The position numbers and the translations under genes were made by a program. Under the pieces are notes generated by a model. The model did no database searches. It had not been told where the DNA came from and was given only the letters and a program-made list of their open reading frames with translations. A stretch of DNA of 33,396 nt from a candidate division FCPU426 bacterium (lineage in GTDB: Bacteria; Oederibacteriota; PGYV01; Palsa-1178), in NCBI GenBank assembly GCA_003167475.1, contig PMTB01000093.1, forward strand, positions 1 to 33,396, read 5' to 3'. Position 1 is the first letter of the stretch. Every line of letters starts with the position of its first letter. Of this stretch, positions 15,733 to 23,385 are shown piece by piece.

Positions 15733-16944
15733 ATGAAAAAAAGAGCCGCAGTTCTGCTATTATTCGCTATCCTGCCTTTCATCCTGAACGCCGGGAACAC
15801 CGATAAAAAAAGTTTCCTTGACCGGCTAAAAATACTGCTTGGCGGGCCGAAGATAGCGCCCATGGAGCTTATCAGCAGGAATGTCCCCGCTTTTACAAAC
15901 GACGATTGCGGCGGCAAGGCTCCCGCATCCATGGCAAACAACGCCGACTATGGGGACGAGTGGCGCGCCTGCGCGAAACCCGGCGGCAAAAAACCCGTCT
16001 GGCTGGCTTATGACCTGTCAAAAGCACCGGATGAAAAACGCTCGGACATCCTGCTCGTATGGTACAACGAGGACACTTCCCCCTATGAGCACGGCCTTAT
16101 AACGGCCATAAAAAATCCGGGATACAACAACCCCGGTGATTTCAGCATCGAGCTCAATATGGCCCCGGGAGGGGCTGTGCCGGACAAGGGTTGGCTTAAG
16201 TATGTAAGCATCGGAAATAACGGCGACCATTCGGGGCAGTACAGGATCAGGATGAAAGGATGCAACTGGGTCAGGTTCACGGCCTACGGGTCGGACGGCA
16301 CAAAAGGCAATGAAGGCATTGCTGTGAATATGGATGTTTACGACGCGTCAAAAGGCGCCGAAGACGACTGGATATTCATAGGGGACTCGATAACGCAGAT
16401 GGCTATGAACCACGGCTATTTTGAATGCAAGGCGGGCAAAGGCACATTCGCGGAATTGATAAATAAACATAATGAAAAATATTTTCCTGTCCAGGAAAAT
16501 GGCGGCACAGGCTATATGACCAGCGCTGACGGCGCCAAAAATATTGAAAGATGGGCCGCGTCATTTCCCGGCAGGTTTGTGGTTTTGAGTTACGGCACCA
16601 ATGACGCGTGGAGCGGAATGGCCCCGGCGGAATTTTACGGTAATTATGAAAAAATGGTAAAAACCGTCCTGGCTGCCGGAAAGATCCCGGTCATTCCCAG
16701 GACAATACCATGGTCGTCAAGCCAGAAGCAGATACAGTTGAACGGCGCGATACTGGACAGGGAAATACAGAGGCTTTTCAGGGCATATCCGTCCATAATA
16801 AAAGGCCCGGACTTCAGGAAATATTTCAATGAAAATCCGAAATTGCTATCGTCTGACGGAGTTCATCCGGCCGGGCCTGACGGGCTTTTTATGTACAGGA
16901 AGTTATGGGCCGAATCGGCAATTAAGCAAGTGTACGGCAGGTGA
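15733..16944 (+). CDS. Exported SGNH/GDSL-type hydrolase
   Basis: A 403-residue protein with a signal peptide (MKKRAAVLLLFAILPFILNA). Residues about 40-200 form a beta-rich accessory region, possibly a carbohydrate-binding-like domain (judged only from its pattern). The SGNH hydrolase domain follows: block I IGDSITQM (Ser219), a block II Gly in ENGGTGY, block III YGTNDAW (Asn290), and block V SSDGVHPAG (Asp375, His378). All four signature residues are present, so it is likely active as an esterase, perhaps deacetylating or deacylating a surface or dietary glycan. The start at 15733 follows TGGAGGAC. The domain order suggests an exported carbohydrate esterase; the substrate is unknown. Confidence 0.88.
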   Translation: MKKRAAVLLLFAILPFILNAGNTDKKSFLDRLKILLGGPKIAPMELISRNVPAFTNDDCGGKAPASMANNADYGDEWRACAKPGGKKPVWLAYDLSKAPDEKRSDILLVWYNEDTSPYEHGLITAIKNPGYNNPGDFSIELNMAPGGAVPDKGWLKYVSIGNNGDHSGQYRIRMKGCNWVRFTAYGSDGTKGNEGIAVNMDVYDASKGAEDDWIFIGDSITQMAMNHGYFECKAGKGTFAELINKHNEKYFPVQENGGTGYMTSADGAKNIERWAASFPGRFVVLSYGTNDAWSGMAPAEFYGNYEKMVKTVLAAGKIPVIPRTIPWSSSQKQIQLNGAILDREIQRLFRAYPSIIKGPDFRKYFNENPKLLSSDGVHPAGPDGLFMYRKLWAESAIKQVYGR

Positions 16945-16960
16945 CGGTTCCGAATTAGTT

Positions 16961-16994
16961 TATGTAGCCGCAACTTTCAGGTTGCGGCTACATA
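16961..16994. repeat. GTAGCCGCAACC repeat, single-hairpin form
   Basis: A perfect 14-base inverted repeat (TATGTAGCCGCAAC / GTTGCGGCTACATA) around a six-base loop. It has the same core as the double-hairpin element at 9670-9770. No T tract follows, so termination is uncertain. It sits between the SGNH hydrolase and lipoprotein genes. Confidence 0.9.
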
Positions 16995-17021
16995 GGTAAA
17001 AAGAAAGATACAGGAGGATAT

Positions 17022-17807
17022 ATGAAAAAAATATTGGTAACCGCTGTTACGGCTTTGTTTCTGACCGGCTGCGCCGCGAAGTATTCTCTCAGGCACGAGT
17101 TCCCGAAAACATACGAATACGACAGGCTTTACTCGGCCGCAATGCTGGCTTTAAATGACAGCAACTTCGGTTTGACCGAGCACAATAAGGCCGACGGCGT
17201 CATAGCGGGGCAGGACCTTAAGGATTCCTATTTTGACCTTAACGCAGGCGTATTCATCGTGCTGCCGTGGGTGGGCGCGGCCGGCAGGCATCCGTTGATA
17301 TCGGTGGTCCTTGTAAAGGCGCAGGAAAAAATCCTCATGAGCGCGGCGGAGATAACTTCGGGCTCGCTGAAAAACACGCTTCCTGATTTTCTGGATAGAA
17401 TCGAATATTTTTACTCAAGATTTGACGGCAAGGAAACTGCCGTACCGCCGGGATCCGCCCCCGCGGCCCGGCCCGGAACCCCTGTACAAGACCGTGAGAC
17501 TGCCATAGTTGCGCCCGCAAAGAAAATGCAGGCAAATGTGAACTGGGATAACAGCGTGGGCCTTTCGCTGCGTAATACGGGCAAGGATGACTGGAAAGAC
17601 CTGGCGATTACCGTTGAATACGGCTCAATATTGGAAACAAAGGTTTATACCTATAAGGCGGTATCGTTGAAGGCCGGGGAACTTTTGACAATCAAAAAAA
17701 GTCTGTTCAGGTCGGAAGATAACGGTGAGATCAAAAGAAATGACATGCCCAAGATCTCGCTTCAGTGCGGGTTTGAAGACGGGACGGAAGGCGGATTTTC
17801 CAATTAA
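17022..17807 (+). CDS. Putative lipoprotein of unknown function
   Basis: A 261-residue protein whose N-terminus MKKILVTAVTALFLTGC carries a lipobox (LTGC, lipidated Cys17), so it is probably anchored to a membrane on the periplasmic side. Residues about 20-130 form an alpha/beta domain, with a segment (YDRLYSAAMLALNDSNFGL) reminiscent of small lipoproteins that handle envelope complexes. A Pro/Ala-rich linker (around residues 142-165) joins it to a C-terminal beta-rich domain (VNWDNSVGLSLRNTGKDDWKD...) that looks Ig-like. I do not recognise the family. AGGAGGATAT precedes the start. It is on the same strand as the exported hydrolase, with a hairpin between them. Confidence 0.75.
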   Translation: MKKILVTAVTALFLTGCAAKYSLRHEFPKTYEYDRLYSAAMLALNDSNFGLTEHNKADGVIAGQDLKDSYFDLNAGVFIVLPWVGAAGRHPLISVVLVKAQEKILMSAAEITSGSLKNTLPDFLDRIEYFYSRFDGKETAVPPGSAPAARPGTPVQDRETAIVAPAKKMQANVNWDNSVGLSLRNTGKDDWKDLAITVEYGSILETKVYTYKAVSLKAGELLTIKKSLFRSEDNGEIKRNDMPKISLQCGFEDGTEGGFSN

Positions 17808-17830
17808 GGTATAAAAGCCGGACATAGGAT

Positions 17831-17847
17831 GGCGCATGATATGCGCC
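17831..17847. repeat. Short hairpin after the lipoprotein gene
   Basis: GGCGCAT, a three-base loop, then ATGCGCC, located 23 bases after the lipoprotein stop. No T tract follows. It adjoins the repeat copy that starts at 17863 and may belong to it. Confidence 0.5.
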
Positions 17848-17862
17848 GCTACGCTTCGTTCT

Positions 17863-17940
17863 TGTAGGGGCGGATGCAATCCTGAGCCCGCCATGAGCCT
17901 GTCGAATGGCCTTTCGAAGGATAATCCGCCACGCCGCGGG
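17863..17940. repeat. TGTAGGGGCGGA repeat family, diverged copy
   Basis: It begins with TGTAGGGGCGGA, as in the copy at 20866, and ends with GGATAATCCGCC ACGCC, which can pair back only loosely. The middle holds CCTGTCGAATGG and CCTTTCGAAGG. It is a diverged copy or a related element and occupies the space just left of the fur promoter. Confidence 0.6.
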
Positions 17941-17974
17941 CATTCAAAACCAGCCGAATCAATTTAAAAAAACA

Positions 17975-18003
17975 TTGACAAAACCACAACTGTATAGTAT
18001 ATT
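17975..18003 (+). promoter_or_regulatory. Promoter of the fur-feoAB operon
   Basis: TTGACA at 17975-17980, exactly 17 bases, then TATATT at 17998-18003. The last bases of the -10 overlap the first bases of the palindromic operator, so transcription would start inside the palindrome near 18010. Confidence 0.8.
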
Positions 18004-18030
18004 GATATTGAGACACAGTATCAATATCAA
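18002..18030. promoter_or_regulatory. Palindromic operator, likely Fur-type autoregulatory box
   Basis: TTGATATTGA and TCAATATCAA are perfect 10-base arms separated by nine bases. The site begins in the -10 hexamer and ends directly against the GGAGG ribosome binding site of the fur-like gene. The AT-rich TGATAT/ATATCA arms resemble known Fur-family boxes. Binding here would block transcription initiation. The DNA palindrome would also be transcribed in part. Confidence 0.75.
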
Positions 18031-18039
18031 GGAGGCTTT

Positions 18040-18462
18040 ATGGATTCTTCAGGGATGCTTAAAAGTTACATAGAAAAGAAAGGCCTTAAAAAGACATCGG
18101 AACGGGCGGTTATGCTCGAGATAATCAAGAAAATACCGGGTCATTTTGACGCAGAGGGGCTTTTGTCACAGGTAAACAGGAATAATACAAAGGTATCCAG
18201 GGCTTCGGTATACCGTACCATAAAACTTTTTGCCGAAGCCGGTATTATCAAGGAATCCCTGCTGCGAGGGGGCAGGAAAGTATATGAATACGGGCCTGAA
18301 AAGACGCACCATGACCATATGATATGCGTCAAGTGCGGAAAATTATTCGAGTTCAGCGACCCCATGATAGAGAAGCACCAGGAAGAGATATGCAGGAAGC
18401 ACAGGTTCCAAATGACAGGGCATAAACTGGAGATACAGGGAATATGCAACTCGTGCAAATAA
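18040..18462 (+). CDS. Fur family metal-dependent transcriptional regulator
   Basis: A 140-residue DNA-binding repressor of the Fur superfamily. The N-terminal winged helix spans residues about 5-80 (KKTSERAVMLEIIKK ... VSRASVYRTIKLFAEAGII). The dimerisation domain carries the metal-binding HHDHMICVKCGK and a second CNSCK pair at the C-terminus, giving a structural Cys4 zinc site plus the His-rich sensing site. Fur, PerR and Zur cannot be told apart by motif alone. The feoA and feoB genes directly downstream (19-base gap to feoA) favour an iron sensor. A perfect promoter and a palindrome in its 5' region suggest autoregulation and co-regulation of iron uptake. GGAGG precedes the ATG. Confidence 0.93.
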   Translation: MDSSGMLKSYIEKKGLKKTSERAVMLEIIKKIPGHFDAEGLLSQVNRNNTKVSRASVYRTIKLFAEAGIIKESLLRGGRKVYEYGPEKTHHDHMICVKCGKLFEFSDPMIEKHQEEICRKHRFQMTGHKLEIQGICNSCK

Positions 18463-18481
18463 TTGACCCGGAGGTGTTTAT

Positions 18482-18727
18482 ATGAAAATGTCAGATCTCA
18501 AACCAGGCGACAAGGGTACCGTATTAAAGGTGGAACATATGGGCGAGACCACGGGAAGGCTGATGGACCTGGGGCTGCATAAGGGCGCGTCATTTAAAGT
18601 CGTGCGCAAGGCCCCGCTTGGCGACCCCATGGAGATAAAACTCAGGGGCACGCTGCTGGCGTTAAGGATGAAAGAAGCGGAAAGTGTGGTCGTGGAAAAA
18701 GAGATCCCTGCCGCAAAGGAGAAATAA
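18482..18727 (+). CDS. feoA: Ferrous iron transport protein A
   Basis: A small cytoplasmic SH3-like protein of 81 residues that supports FeoB. The family pattern is seen in MKMSDLKPGDKGTVLKV, then GRLMDLGLHKGASFKVV, APLGDPMEIKLRGTLLALR and a closing VVVEKE. It is preceded by GGAGGTG, begins 19 bases after the fur-like gene and ends one base before the feoB start codon. The three genes clearly form an operon. Its exact biochemical action on FeoB is not settled in the literature. Confidence 0.95.
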   Translation: MKMSDLKPGDKGTVLKVEHMGETTGRLMDLGLHKGASFKVVRKAPLGDPMEIKLRGTLLALRMKEAESVVVEKEIPAAKEK

Positions 18728-18728
18728 T

Positions 18729-20870
18729 ATGGTGAAAAAATTGAAAAGTATGACCATAGCCCTTGCCGGCAATCCCAATTCAGGCAAGACGTCGCTTTTT
18801 AACGCGATAGCCGGGACCCACCTTAAGGTCGGCAACTGGGCCGGCGTCACGGTCGAGCGGTATGAGGGATACGTGAATTATAAGGATTACAGGATAAAAC
18901 TTGTTGACCTGCCCGGGACTTATTCGCTCAACGCCTATTCCCCCGAAGAAACTGTCGCCCGGGATTTTATAGCCGGAAAGCAGGCTGATATAATAATAAA
19001 CGTTGTGGACGGCACAAACCTCGAGAGGAACCTGTACCTCACGCACCAGCTTATGGAGCTTGAGCCCGAGATGGTCATAGCGCTGAATATGTACGACGAG
19101 GTGCAGAAAAGCGGGATAACCATAGATTTCAAATACCTCCAGAAACTGCTGGGCTGCCACATAGTGCCGGTAAGCGCCGCTACAAAGAGCGGGATAGATT
19201 CCCTGCTTGACCATGCGGTGAGGGTTTATGAGAAAAAAATATCCATCGCGAAGAACAAGATCTTTTACAGCGAAGTTGTCGAGGAAGCCATATCAAAGGT
19301 AAAGGCGCTCATTGAGACGGACACAGCGCTTACGGCGGCCTATGGCGCCAGGTGGCTGGCTGTGAAACTTTTCGAGAACGACGAGGCGGTCTATAAAATG
19401 CTCAGGGAAAAACCGGTGTGGATGCGCCTTGATGGAAAGCTTGGGCCCATACTTGCCGGGTTGGAAACGGCGATACAGGGAAAGATACCGGAGAGGATAC
19501 TCGAGGATAGGTATGCTTTCGTAAGGGGCGCCATAAAAGAGACGGTGAAAGCGCCCAATGAAGGCAAAGTAACAATGACCGACAGGATAGATTCCGTGCT
19601 GATAGGAAAATACACCGGCCTGCCGATATTCCTGCTTATCATGTGGCTGATATTCCAGGTGACATTCACACTCGGCAAGGTGCCGATGGGCTGGATAGCG
19701 GCGTTTTTTAATTTTGCCGGGGCGCAGGCCTCAGTGCTGCTGCCCGCGGGAAATATACGCTCCATAGTGGTCGACGCGATCATAGCGGGAGTGGGAGGCG
19801 TTGTCGTATTTATACCCAATATACTCCTGCTTTTTTTGGGATTATCCTTTCTTGAGGCCACGGGATATATGGCCCGCGCCGCGTTTGTTGTGGACAAGGT
19901 GTTCCATAAGATCGGCCTGCACGGAAAATCATTCATACCCATGGTCACCGGTTTCGGCTGTTCCGTCCCTGCTTTTATGGCGTGCAGGACGTTAAAGAGC
20001 CGCAGCGACCGGCTGGCAACCATGATGGTCATACCGTTCATGAGCTGCGGCGCGAAGCTCCCGGTGTATATACTCCTGATAGGGGCTTTTTTTCCTGTGC
20101 AAATGGCCGGGAATATCCTCTTCGGGGTATATTTGTTCGGGATACTCGTGGCCATACTTTCCGCCAAACTGTTCAAATCGACGATATTCAGGGGGCAGTC
20201 CGAGCCTTTCGTAATGGAGCTGCCGGTTTACAGGATGCCGTCCATACAGAGCGTACTCATGCAGATGTGGCTTAAGGCCTGGATGTACATAAAAAAAGCC
20301 GGGACCACCATTCTTGCCGCGTCGCTTATAATTTGGTTTGCGGCGAATTATCCCGTCAATAAGGCGCTTGAAAACACGATGAACGCGGACGCTGTTTTAC
20401 AAAGCGCGGGTAAAAGCCCCGTGGAAAAAAGCGTTATAATGGAAAAATATAAAAATGAATACGCTGCCGCGCGGCTTGAGCACTCTTTTGCTGGCATGAT
20501 TGGAAAGGGATTCGAGCCGGTCCTGAAGCCGCTGGGTTTTGACTGGCGTATCAACACCGCGCTGGTGTCAGGCCTGGCGGCAAAGGAAATAGTTGTGTCG
20601 ACCATGGGCACCATATATTCCATGGGGCAGATAGGCCATGAGACCGGCGGGCTTGTGAACAGGCTCAGGCAGGACAAGGCATACAACCCGGCTGTCGCGC
20701 TTTCGCTGATAATTTTTGTCCTGCTCTACGTCCCGTGCCTGGCCGCGACCGCTGTGTTCCATAAGGAAGCCGGGGAATTAAGGATGACCATTTTTTACAT
20801 AGCATACGCAATGGCGACGGCCTGGGTAATGGCGTTTATGGTTTACAGGGTGGCGCTGTTGTTTTTGTAG
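18729..20870 (+). CDS. feoB: Ferrous iron transport protein B
   Basis: Inner-membrane ferrous iron importer with an N-terminal G domain, 713 residues. G1 is GNPNSGKT (residues 14-21), G2 includes Thr41, G3 is DLPG (60-63), G4 is NMYD and G5 is VSAATKSG. The membrane part has two Gate repeats, marked by GFGCSVPAFMACRTL and SCGAKLPVYILL, whose Cys residues line the presumed iron path. The ATG at 18729 lies one base after the feoA stop, with AAAGGAG inside the end of feoA. The stop codon TAG (20868-20870) is part of the TGTAGGGGCGGA repeat, so the last codons border a repeat insertion. No feoC is seen downstream. Confidence 0.97.
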   Translation: MVKKLKSMTIALAGNPNSGKTSLFNAIAGTHLKVGNWAGVTVERYEGYVNYKDYRIKLVDLPGTYSLNAYSPEETVARDFIAGKQADIIINVVDGTNLERNLYLTHQLMELEPEMVIALNMYDEVQKSGITIDFKYLQKLLGCHIVPVSAATKSGIDSLLDHAVRVYEKKISIAKNKIFYSEVVEEAISKVKALIETDTALTAAYGARWLAVKLFENDEAVYKMLREKPVWMRLDGKLGPILAGLETAIQGKIPERILEDRYAFVRGAIKETVKAPNEGKVTMTDRIDSVLIGKYTGLPIFLLIMWLIFQVTFTLGKVPMGWIAAFFNFAGAQASVLLPAGNIRSIVVDAIIAGVGGVVVFIPNILLLFLGLSFLEATGYMARAAFVVDKVFHKIGLHGKSFIPMVTGFGCSVPAFMACRTLKSRSDRLATMMVIPFMSCGAKLPVYILLIGAFFPVQMAGNILFGVYLFGILVAILSAKLFKSTIFRGQSEPFVMELPVYRMPSIQSVLMQMWLKAWMYIKKAGTTILAASLIIWFAANYPVNKALENTMNADAVLQSAGKSPVEKSVIMEKYKNEYAAARLEHSFAGMIGKGFEPVLKPLGFDWRINTALVSGLAAKEIVVSTMGTIYSMGQIGHETGGLVNRLRQDKAYNPAVALSLIIFVLLYVPCLAATAVFHKEAGELRMTIFYIAYAMATAWVMAFMVYRVALLFL

Positions 20871-20983
20871 GGGCGGACCCATGTGTCCGCCCGCTGTGGG
20901 GTTTGATTTGCCGGGTTCCGGCGTATAAACCGCGACGGGCGGACACATAGCGAAATCACGCAAAGCGCGAGCCCGCCCCTACA
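20866..20983. repeat. TGTAGGGGCGGA repeat family, full copy overlapping the feoB stop
   Basis: It begins TGTAGGGGCGGAC and ends GCCCGCCCCTACA, giving outer inverted repeats. Inner pairs include GGCGGAC...GTGTCCGCC and CGGGCGGACACAT. Related sequence is found at 15613 and 17863. The feoB TAG codon is bases 3-5 of this element. The rest of the gap 20984-21119 is AT-rich leader with no visible gene. Confidence 0.88.
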
Positions 20984-21119
20984 GGAACATTTCTAATCAC
21001 GGTAGTTTTGTTTTTACGTAAAATTGGAAAACCTTCTTGAATCCAAACAAACCTTTTTTTTAATTCCAGGTTATGCTATATTATCAAAATGATTTAAAAA
21101 CACTCTCAAGGAGAACAAC

Positions 21120-22292
21120 ATGAAAAACCTCACGATTTACAACCCGGTAAAGATACACTTTGGCGCAGGAGAGATAGAAAACGCCGGGCACCTGGCCAAA
21201 TCCCTGGGTAAAAAAGCCGTGATTGTCACCGGCAAAAGTTCAACAAAAAAAACAGGCCTTCTTGACAAGGTCGTCAAACTTCTTGAAAAAGAAGGCGTCA
21301 AGTCCGTTGTTTACGCCGGCGTAACTCCAAACCCGAAGAACACCGAAGTTGAGGAAGCCGCAGCCCTTGCCGTAAAGGAAGGTTGTGATTTTGTCATAGG
21401 CTTGGGGGGAGGGTCGGCCATGGACGCGGCAAAGGGCGTAGCTGTGGTTGCCGGAAGCGGCGGGAAATTGTGGGACTACATAGGGATGCCGGGAAAAAAA
21501 GCAAAGGACATAGGAAAATCGCTTCCGATAATATTGATACCGACATTGTCTGCCACGGGTTCAGAAGGCAATCCGGCGGCTGTGTTTTCAAATCCCGTAT
21601 TAAACCAGAAAGCGGCCATTTACAACCCGGATAAGATATTTCCCGCGATTTCAATTGTGGACCCTGACCTCACATTGAGCGTGCCGCCGAAACAGACTGC
21701 CGAAGGCATCATAGACGTCGTCATGCACGTGCTTGAGGAGTACTTAACCGGCGAAATTGACTGCGATATGCAGGACAGGTTTACTGAAGGCATAATACTT
21801 ACCTGCATGGAGCAGGGCGTTAAAGCCATAAAAAATCCCGGCGACAAACACGCCAGGGCGCAGATAGCGCTCTCGAGCACGGTCGCGCTGCAGGGCCTTC
21901 CTAATTCAGGCAGGGCAGGAGCCTGGGTGGTCCACCCGCTTGAGCACGCAGTTACGGCTTTTTATGACAACATAGCTCACGGAGCGGGGATAGCGGCAAT
22001 ACTTCCGTCGTACCTGAAATATCTTGGAGAGGTTAAGCCTGATAAAGTGCATCAGCTCGCGGATAGGCTGTTTGACGCGCCAAAAGACATAAAAGGCGAA
22101 CTGAAAACGGCTTTCTGTATAGAAAACATAAGGAAGTTTATCACGGATATCGGGCTTTCTGACAATTTCAAGGACCTCGATATCGGCATGGAAAACATGG
22201 AAAAGTTCGCGGACAAAGTGATAGAGGTCGGGGGACTGCCGTGGAAGCTTGACAGGGAACGGCTGATACAGATATTTAAGGACGCTTTTTAG
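21120..22292 (+). CDS. Iron-containing alcohol dehydrogenase
   Basis: A 390-residue NAD(P)-dependent, Fe-type (group III) dehydrogenase, of the kind that interconverts aldehydes and alcohols in fermentation. Visible parts are the N-terminal FGAGEIENAG, the nucleotide-binding FVIGLGGGSAMDAAKG, and LIPTLSATGSEGNPAAV. The metal ligands lie in IIDVVMHVLEEYL (Asp and His) and HPLEHAVTAFYDNIAHGAGIA (two His). The pattern resembles butanol-dehydrogenase-like enzymes, but the substrate is unproven. AAGGAG precedes the start. The last 81 residues recur as a separate truncated copy at 23416-23661. A hairpin terminator follows at 22430. Confidence 0.95.
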   Translation: MKNLTIYNPVKIHFGAGEIENAGHLAKSLGKKAVIVTGKSSTKKTGLLDKVVKLLEKEGVKSVVYAGVTPNPKNTEVEEAAALAVKEGCDFVIGLGGGSAMDAAKGVAVVAGSGGKLWDYIGMPGKKAKDIGKSLPIILIPTLSATGSEGNPAAVFSNPVLNQKAAIYNPDKIFPAISIVDPDLTLSVPPKQTAEGIIDVVMHVLEEYLTGEIDCDMQDRFTEGIILTCMEQGVKAIKNPGDKHARAQIALSSTVALQGLPNSGRAGAWVVHPLEHAVTAFYDNIAHGAGIAAILPSYLKYLGEVKPDKVHQLADRLFDAPKDIKGELKTAFCIENIRKFITDIGLSDNFKDLDIGMENMEKFADKVIEVGGLPWKLDRERLIQIFKDAF

Positions 22293-22429
22293 AATGTGCG
22301 TAACCGCCTTATTTGCACAGATGGCGCACGTTTCGCCATTTCCCGTCACCGGAAGGTAGTTATAGATGTTTTATACCATTTCTCTTGTGGGGTGCGATTG
22401 CGCCGCCACCCTGCCTAAATACATACAAG

Positions 22430-22468
22430 ACAAGAACCAGCCGGACATTTAGTCCGGCCGGTTCTTGT
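22430..22468. terminator. Probable bidirectional terminator
   Basis: Bases 22430-22446 and 22452-22468 form a 17 bp stem with one mismatch and a five-base loop. It is GC-rich at the loop side (GCCGGAC / GTCCGGC), with A- and T-rich flanks. It lies between the rightward alcohol dehydrogenase gene and the leftward BON gene, so it could stop transcripts from both sides. The rest of 22293-22492 shows no convincing gene. Confidence 0.7.
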
Positions 22469-22492
22469 AATATAATTAAAATAATTTGTTAT

Positions 22493-23260
22493 TTATTTGA
22501 TCTTTTCTATTGTTATCATGTTCACGACGCTCTTAACACCGTCTATATCGTTAACAAGTTTTGCCGCCTTATCCTTTTCAGCCTGGTTCTTCGCGATACC
22601 TGAAAGCGTGACCACGCCCTTATCTGTTGAAACTTTTGCATCCAGCTTGCTTGTTGAACGGTGAAACGCCAGTGTCATCTTTGCCTGTGCCGTGACAGAC
22701 GCGTCGTCAATACTTTTGCCTAAATTTATTTTTTCGTCTTTTTCGGCCCGCAGTACCTTCATCTCATTTTTTACATCCTTTACGCCTTCGACATCTTTCG
22801 CGTATTCTTCTATCAGTTCTTTCTGTGCCTGCGTGTTTGTTATGCCCTTAAGGGTTACTATGCTATCCTTAACATAAACTTCAGTTCTGCCGTCCCTTAC
22901 GCTTGAATGGAACGTGAGGAGTGTTTTTATTTTCAGTCCAAGCCATGTGTCTGAAATTACATCCGTACTTGCGCCTTTGTATTCCAGTTTGTTCTCTACG
23001 CGTTTGACGCCCGGAAGCCCGGATACCGTGTCGTTGGCCAGCGACTTATGAAATTCCTGTGTTACCGTTCCGGTCAATGTTACAACGCCTTTTTTGGAAT
23101 CAATTCTGATGTCATCCCCGTTAAGGTACGTTTTAAAAACATAAGATTTCTCAGCCGATGATTTGATACGGTCATCGGTGGTGGATGCAAACAAAGACGC
23201 TCCCGCCGCGAACAAAACTGCCAGAACCGTTAGAACCACTACAGAACAAAACTTTTTCAT
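22493..23260 (-). CDS. Exported protein with three BON domains
   Basis: A 255-residue protein with a signal peptide (MKKFCSVVVLTVLAVLFAAGASLFA). Three tandem BON domains follow, at residues about 29-94, 103-170 and 184-252. Each has the typical core (KKGVVTLTGTV, KDSIVTLKGIT, DKGVVTLSGIA) and a closing GVxxVxN. BON domains are thought to bind phospholipid or interfaces and appear in OsmY-like periplasmic stress proteins. The ATG is preceded by AGGAGG on the minus strand; an in-frame ATG 60 bases upstream would precede the signal peptide. It lies between the intact alcohol dehydrogenase gene and its truncated copy. Confidence 0.9.
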   Translation of the reverse strand: MKKFCSVVVLTVLAVLFAAGASLFASTTDDRIKSSAEKSYVFKTYLNGDDIRIDSKKGVVTLTGTVTQEFHKSLANDTVSGLPGVKRVENKLEYKGASTDVISDTWLGLKIKTLLTFHSSVRDGRTEVYVKDSIVTLKGITNTQAQKELIEEYAKDVEGVKDVKNEMKVLRAEKDEKINLGKSIDDASVTAQAKMTLAFHRSTSKLDAKVSTDKGVVTLSGIAKNQAEKDKAAKLVNDIDGVKSVVNMITIEKIK

Positions 23261-23302
23261 TTCAATTCCTCCTAGTTTTTTTGTCATGTCTTCCACCTGT
23301 GT

Positions 23303-23331
23303 TTGACAGCCTGATTGCATATGACTATATA
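23303..23331 (+). promoter_or_regulatory. Near-consensus promoter pointing into the alcohol dehydrogenase remnant
   Basis: TTGACA at 23303-23308, exactly 17 bases, then TATATA at 23326-23331, reading rightward. It is 55 bases before the ATG of the truncated alcohol dehydrogenase frame, and it lies in the leader of the leftward BON gene. It may be the kept promoter of a lost gene, or a site serving an unrecognised short RNA. Confidence 0.55.
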
Positions 23332-23385
23332 GGATAAATATTACACCGGCGAGGAAATTTTGCGTATACTTGGATTCCTCATATA

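Noticed and set aside
16961-16994. Rho-independent terminator after the SGNH hydrolase gene
   Set aside because: The stem is strong but no T tract follows and the same sequence recurs at 9670-9770, so it was listed as a repeat.
19391-20176. Long open frame antisense to feoB
   Set aside because: It lies wholly inside feoB on the other strand, has no ribosome binding site or recognisable domain, and results from codon usage of the real gene.
22313-22603. Small rightward open frame after the alcohol dehydrogenase
   Set aside because: It runs through the terminator hairpin and into the BON gene on the opposite strand, with no ribosome binding site or family resemblance.
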